64,000 bases of DNA, taken from the NCBI RefSeq assembly GCF_033568475.1, contig NC_133121.1:129612375-129676374 (forward strand), written 5' to 3'. Below are positions 58,342 to 64,000 of the stretch, piece after piece; the first letter of the stretch is position 1; each line of letters starts with the position of its first letter. This DNA is from Henckelia pumila (lineage: Eukaryota; Streptophyta; Magnoliopsida; Lamiales; Gesneriaceae). Below the pieces are notes generated by a model, which did no database searches, was not told the DNA's origin, and worked only from the letters and a program-made list of their open reading frames with translations. The position numbers and the translations under genes were made by a program.

Positions 58342-59116
58342 GTGTCACTGGAAATTACTAATTTGACCACGAAGATTTTTGACGTGTCTTATGTTATGTC
58401 AACACTTTTCGATGAAAAAGAACTAGCTAGAATCGAAAGAAGTACAAGTTAGTAAGACTAAGACCAAGAATTGATTGATAACATATATACAAAAAAAAAA
58501 AAAATCTAAAATGTGCAACAAAAATATATATATTTCCTTTCTATATATACTTTGTAAAAGAAAAAAAAAAAAAAAAAAAAGGAGCTTAGGGGGAAATTTT
58601 AGCAAGGGTACGTGAGTGGAACAAGTCATCGATTTCTTTTATATAACGCAAACCTACTTTTATCATGAGCAATTATATTTCTTGGAATTTTCTCTTCTCA
58701 AAGAAATGAATTCGACTTCATATATTTTCTAATAATACTGCGAAACAAATTTTGATTCAATAGGTAAGAGCATTACTTTAATTAGTTGTGAGTGCTAGCT
58801 AGCTTGAACCAGATCAATCCGATCGATCTTATATATCATCTATAGAAAATAGTGAAATTTTTAAATAATTAATTAATTACTTGTTCAAGCTATAAGTTAA
58901 CTTGGTATACTGTAGTTTTTTGGGAGAGCTTCTAAGCTAGGAAACACTTCTCATTTTTTCTTTCATAAAATTTTGAAATTTTATGAAACTTTATGAAAGA
59001 AAAGCTAAGAAGTGCTTTCTAGATGCTTTACCAAACACTACATGTGAAAATATAAACGGAAAACTAGCTTAGTGATAGAGCCTAGCTATTCATTTTCTAA
59101 GATAGAGGTTTTGGGT
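58342..59116. other. Distal remnant of duplicated copy B
   Basis: Matches copy A at about 26880-27516, including the GGAGCTTAGG..AATTTTAGCAAGGGT and AAGTCATCGATTTC blocks. It contains the MITE at 58911-59042. An A-run occurs at about 58560-58580. No gene. Confidence 0.75.
58911..59042. mobile_element. MITE present only in copy B
   Basis: Inverted ends TGTAGTTTTTTGGGAGAGCTTCTA and reverse of CTTTACCAAACACTACA enclose a hairpin-like AT core (TTTCATAAAATTT.. AAATTTTATGAAA). Copy A at about 27418 reads straight through (ACTGTAAAAATATCCG), so this is an insertion. A relative lies in an AGL6 intron at 62739. Confidence 0.85.
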
Positions 59117-61151
59117 ATGAGTTACGGGGCGGAGCCACCCTAGCCAGGGTGGGATCCAGCCGGCCCCACCCATTTTTTTTAAAAAAATTATTAGTTTTAA
59201 TTATTTTTTTTGAAAAAAATTTAAAAATAGAACACTCTATTACATCTTTTCGTTGGTTTATTGTTGTTGGTTTTGAAATTATTTGATTTTGAGGGAAATT
59301 CGAAAACTCTAAAAACTATTGTTGCGAATTTTGGGAAAAATAATCATTTGTTTGAAAATTAAAATATTTGAGGATTATTGATGTTGCAATTATTATTGGA
59401 TTTGTATTGCGATTTTTTTAATTAGAATTAATAACTAAAATTGAATAATTACGAGATTTGTAAAATGACTATTTGTTGTATATTTTTGGGATGACTGAAA
59501 CTTTTTAGTTAGGTACGCGTAGCTCAGGAAATGAAGAAAATAAATATTATCAAGTTATTTTTAAACCAAAAGACAGATATCGATATATCATGGGCATACA
59601 TCAATTACAATTTAAGATGAGTAGAAAATATCAATTTCAATCGAAATAACATTTTGAATTGAATTAATCTGAAAAATCGGTTTAGTTTATTCAAAAATTC
59701 GGTTGTAGACTTTGGTTTCGGATTTTAATATAATACTTTGGTTTACCAAACAAACCTAACATTTATTTTTAAAAAAAATATTACTAAATTTTCTAATAAA
59801 ATTTTATTGGACCTAGACTTGAAAATATACTTTTTAATAAATAAAATTTAAATTTATATAGTTCAATTTTTAACTACATCTTTTTAACTAAAACTTGATT
59901 TAAAAAAAAAAAACTAGAAGAGTTCTTTTAATTTGGTTATTGATTGAAATAATAGATTTTTGTTTTATTTTTTTTGAATTCATAGTAAAGTTCGGTCAGT
60001 CCATTTTATAAAAAAAAAAATCGATTAATTCGATTTGAAAATGTTCGGTTTACTAAATTTTCACCATATATAATTATCTAATATATATGGGGCAAAATCA
60101 GCCCCAAATATTTTTAAATCCTGGTGAGAGTCACTCAAAATAAAGTTGGCGTAGTAATATATAATTTTTTAAAACGCATCTTCTTCCATGTGATGGCATG
60201 CAATTGAACGCTATTAATTAATTGTTAATGTTGAGCTGAAAACATATTATTTTGGTACTTGGTTCGGATAAAGGATTTCGACATATTTTTGCTGATAAAA
60301 AATAATGGGGTTTCATCGTCATGAACTTCGTTTATTCTATTTCTTTTTCATGGCATATTCATGGCACTGTTCTGTTCACCATATTATTAATATACGTATA
60401 ACTCATCTCACGTTCTTCTCATCATATTATTTATTCATATATTAACTATTTATTTTACATCAATCAAATCATTAATTATTTATCTCACATCAATCAAATC
60501 ATTGAACTCAAATTACTATATTACCCCTTATAAATAATATATATTTTATTTTATTTATTGTTAAAAGGACAAAATAGTCATTTAACATTTTTATATAAAA
60601 TTTAATCAATCAAATCAAATAAACCATAATCTATCAGTCAAATCCAATACTATTTTATCTATCATTTCTTATTTATTTTTTATTACATTATAATACTTAT
60701 CTATATATTACTTATATCATACATCAAACCAAACGGTTAGTACTGATCTATTCTCTACATGATTTCAAGATACAATCATCGAGTATCATGAGCATAATTT
60801 CTCTACGTATGATCTAGGTATATATTTTCACACAATTATATATCATGATGAGCACGAATATAGCGACTCAAACTAGCACCTGAAAAAACCCAACAAATTT
60901 ATGATCTTAATTCTAGGACAAATTATATGAGAATAGATAAATATTTATTCAAACTCCAAAATCTCTGGTTCACGAGATCATATATAAATCCGTTGATTCA
61001 TATATTCACACAACATATATATACTGCTCGATCATATATAATGTAGGATATAATCCCGGAACACGAGTCATTTAATCAGTCAAACGGGGATTCATATATA
61101 ATCACAAACATTTTAATACTCAATAATGCAACCAGATATATAATTTATTAA
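59117..61151. other. Intergenic region downstream of AGL6-like gene
   Basis: Begins with a one-ended hAT-like tip (GGGGCGGAGCCACCCTAGCC, about 59126) resembling the terminus of the element at 44528; the matching other end was not found. The rest is AT-rich with no ORF or RNA gene that I can support. The right part holds the AGL6 3' UTR and polyadenylation region. Confidence 0.55.
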
Positions 61152-63919
61152 TTAAAGCGTCCACCCATGGATAATATTATGGTCAACATCCATGTTTCTT
61201 TGAACAGTTGACGCTTCTCCAAGATTATAGTGTTGGTACCTATAAAAAAAAATTCCAAACGTCATAACATCATCGTTTCGTCGTTTACAACGAACATATA
61301 ATTAGGGTTTTATTCGCGCACACATGTATATATATGTATATACCCTATTTGGAGGAAAGGCTCCTGTTCGATTTCCGTAGGATTAGATGCTGGAATTTGC
61401 ACAAAAAAGTTGCTGGTTCCGGCTGCTGCGTCGGTGTTCCACGGGAAGGGGAGGGTTCTGAGACCTTGTCCTTCAGCCTCCAGCTGCAAATTTACATTTC
61501 ATATAATATATGCTTCTCCTTTAAAAAGATAATAAAATTATATGTTATTTATTTTTAAAATGAAAATATTAAGAAGTTATATCTAATAAAATACTTATGC
61601 ATGGTTTCATTTTTCCACACACGTAGAAAACTGATCACTTAACCATGTCCATTCATGATTTTTAAATGTGGATATTTTCATAATTAATTTAATTTACTTA
61701 GTAAAATTTCATATACCGATGACATTTCCTGTGAAACCTTCATTTTGAGCTGCTTGTTCATGTCTCCTAGTTGGCGCTCCTGCAAGTATCAGTAAAGTTC
61801 ATCGTTAAGTGACCGAGTTACCGGACAGACTAATTAGAAGAAATTTTCAATTTTATATTTTTTTCAAAATTCATATATAAATTTTGTCTGAAGAGATATA
61901 CACGAGTCGTTCATCGACTAGAATTTAAGATTTTGAAAGACGAAAATCGAATTAATACTATTCAAGAATTTCCCAAGGATCAGTACCTTTCTGCGAAGCT
62001 CTTCCATCTGCTCCAGCATGATTTGTGTCTGGAAATGTTTTACCAAAGGAGAAAAAGATCAGCAAGAATCAATATAAAAAAAACCATAGGTCATCATGCA
62101 TGGTTCATAAATGTTAATAACATAAACTTCATTCTATGATATATATATATATGCATAACACTGGGAATCTTTCTTTAAAATAAAACTGGGGTTCTCTATT
62201 CGTTTCGCATGCATTCGTCTTTTTACGCTTATATAGTTTATATATATGCATGTATGCACATAGCTAGCAAATGTACCTTTCTCTGCCTTGCTTGAGCAAG
62301 AGCTCCCTCTAGTTGTTTTTCAAGATTCTGCAGCTCTTTCACACTCAACGGCCCGAGATCTTCCCCAAGCAGATGCCTTCATTATTTAGTTCATATGTTA
62401 CCATGCACACCCACTCACACACGTGTAGGTATATATTTAGTTCACATTATCAATTATTTAATGTACTAGATTGGTTTTGCTTAATGTGCATCAATGAATC
62501 ATTTCTCAACAAATTTGTATTTTACATAGGTTAAAAATTTTTTAGGGAGGGTGGGTCGAAAAACTTATCATGAGATGCCATAGACTTCGGTGCTACATAT
62601 CTAATAAGTTGAGCAGAACATGAGCACCATTGAATGGACGAGAGTTTGGTGAATCCCTACCTGATTTGTTCAGATAAAACAAACAATTGATATGAGCGGG
62701 AGACTATAATGAAACCGAAAACTATTACAACAAACTAAGGTTGTGTTTGAGAGAGCTTCTAAAAAGCACTTTTCAGCTTCTCCTTAACAAAATTTCACAA
62801 ATTTTTAAAATTTTGTTAAGGAAAAGCTGAGAAGTGCTTTCTAGCTAGAAGCTCTCTCAAACACTACCTAAAAGATTTAGGAACTAATTAATGGGGACCC
62901 AACTAAACAAAATCTACTAATTCTTTTGTGATACATGTTTTTTTTCCTTTTTTGTAAGTACACCTGAAATTAATCTGAAATGTATCTTTAAAAAAAAAAT
63001 TTAATCTGAAATATGAGTTATCAAAGGCAGAAATTATCCTTTTTTTAAGAATAGAAATTATCATTTTAAGCACGATATAAAAGCACAAATATGGTTATTT
63101 TCTTGGTCTTCATCGCTTCAATTTACTGCATACCAAAAGCTTTAGGAATTTTCACACAGGAGCTATTATGGTAAGATTAAAACTAATTGAAAAGAAATTC
63201 AATATATTTACATTTTAATCTATATATTACATTTAAAATATTGTTTTTATAAATTTAAGAAATCTAATTTCAGATAATTTCAGTCATACACATATAAAAG
63301 GCAAAAGCACATGCACGTTCAAGGAGTTGGATCATTAAATTTTCTCACCGAGGCTCTGGCCTTTTTAAAATGACAATTGACACATACTGAATTTGTAATA
63401 CTTTAGGTGTTTTTACTATATTAATTAATTTATTGATTTTATCATGATATTTACGTAAAAATTTCAAATTTAATGGCATTTGTTCTTCTGTCATTCAATA
63501 TTGTTTAAAGAATTGAACTTAAGTGAATTATTTTTATTTAGCACTCGCAAAAAAAATTGTGATAAATTAAGATAAGAAAATTTTTGAAAGGGAAACGTAG
63601 CTGCGAACCTTTGAGTCCGTTGAAGCGATTCGTACTTGGCCTTTAATTTTGAGACCTCTTGATACCAGTTCTGTTTTGACACCCAAAATAAATTAAATAA
63701 AATTTTTGAAATTCGAAATGATGAAATTAGTTAAATCATTAAAAATATTTATCAACCTCATGTTTTCTACAATAAATTAAGAAATAAATATAGTTGCATT
63801 AATTAAATTTAATAAATGAAAGTTCAAATTAATCCAAACCTGTGTTTGAGTTGGTTCGGTACTATTTTCGTGAGAATTGAAGCAGCATCTCTGGTAGCGT
63901 TCAAGGGTACTCATGAGAC
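61152..63919 (-). CDS. AGL6: AGL6-like MIKC MADS-box gene, 3' seven exons (partial)
   Basis: Exons on the minus strand: 63919-63840, 63670-63609, 62376-62277, 62028-61987, 61779-61717, 61483-61344, 61239-61152. They cover the end of the I region, the K domain ([18 protein letters not shown], then [17 protein letters not shown]) and the C-terminus ending in IIHGWTL, close to the terminal motif of the AGL6 clade. MIKC proteins are nuclear transcription factors that form tetramers through the K domain. AGL6 proteins specify floral organ and meristem identity. The MADS exon is not in the window, as expected for a long first intron. Exons 3-8 keep phase. Exon 2 (63840-63919) has 80 bases where 79 would keep phase: an extra A in CTTGAAACGC shifts the frame. 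Confidence 0.85.
62739..62868. mobile_element. MITE in an AGL6 intron (Tourist-like)
   Basis: 130 bp with long inverted arms (GGTTGTGTTTGAGAGAGCTTCT and its reverse) and a central AAATTTTGTTAAGG pair. TAA occurs on both sides (62736-62738, 62869-62871), fitting a PIF/Harbinger-type TSD. Related to 58911-59042 through the GAGAGCTTCTA and AGAAGTGCTTTCTAG blocks. Confidence 0.85.
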
Positions 63920-64000
63920 TGCAAAAAAGTAAAAACAAAAAAAAGAATTTATTTCATAATTCAGAAATTATTAATTATAGGACAACACGAGGACTAATTT
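63920..64000 (-). other. 3' part of AGL6 intron 1
   Basis: Ends with the acceptor TTTTTTGCAG before exon 2. The rest of the intron and exon 1 lie outside the window. Confidence 0.7.

Larger units (their letters stand above)
28164..59120. repeat. Duplicated segment, copy B, expanded by insertions
   Basis: Copy A homology is found in pieces: 28164-28196, about 30769-30860, 31187-31210, about 31745-33721, parts of 46283-47714, and 58347-59116. The intervening stretches are transposons, most with target-site duplications. The segment has therefore grown from about 5.5 kb to about 31 kb. Confidence 0.8.

Noticed and set aside
59126-60110. Complete hAT element after the GGGGCGGAGCC tip
   Set aside because: I could not find the inverted partner end or an 8 bp duplication, so only a single tip is noted.

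Overview
This window is nuclear DNA from a flowering plant. The evidence is intron-rich genes with GT-AG junctions, plant-specific families (a beta-class phospholipase D, a secreted S8 subtilase, an AGL6-type MADS-box gene), plant Ty3/gypsy and Ty1/copia elements, and an endogenous caulimovirid-like pararetrovirus. A eudicot is likely. The LTR styles reminded me of asterids (possibly Lamiales), but that is only an impression. No bacterial-style operon, CRISPR array, rRNA or tRNA gene was seen.

Layout. (1) About 39-10680: a decayed pararetroviral provirus on the minus strand, framed by imperfect inverted repeats of about 115 bp and interrupted by a 2.67 kb solo LTR (4367-7035, target duplication GTTGT). 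(2) 10907-15311 (+): a complete seven-exon GET3/ASNA1 ATPase gene. (3) 15945-21580 (-): a complete ten-exon phospholipase D beta gene, tail-to-tail with GET3. (4) 22869-26128 (-): a complete ten-exon secreted subtilase. (5) About 28164-59120: a second, direct copy of the subtilase segment. Its gene (31972-33443) is a pseudogene, and its flanks have been swollen by nested transposons. (6) 61152-63919 (-): the 3' seven exons of an AGL6-like MADS-box gene whose MADS exon lies beyond the right edge.

The transposon nest in the duplicate can be read from target-site duplications. A Ty3/gypsy relic (33722-46282, TSD GAAAC) sits in the former upstream region of the pseudo-subtilase. A non-autonomous LTR element of about 9 kb with long LTRs (33836-42863, TSD CTAGC) is inserted inside one of that relic's LTRs, and a 1.0 kb hAT-like element (44528-45544) is inserted in its interior. 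Further on, a 10.6 kb decayed copia element (47715-58341, TSD GTGTC) carries its own solo-LTR passenger (54197-55476, TSD AATAA). Because the segment is duplicated, each copy serves as a pre-insertion site for elements found only in the other. This confirms a CACTA MITE in copy A (27517-27642) and a second MITE in copy B (58911-59042).

The host genes do not form one pathway. GET3 handles tail-anchored membrane protein insertion, PLD beta makes phosphatidic acid, the subtilase acts in the cell wall or secretory path, and AGL6 is a floral regulator. The points most worth a second look are the inverted repeats framing the provirus, the triplicated perfect hairpins in the long LTRs, the transposon-dissected tandem duplication, and a one-base frameshift in AGL6 exon 2. 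Exon boundaries and proteins were derived by hand from the sequence. Identity levels are by eye and were not computed.
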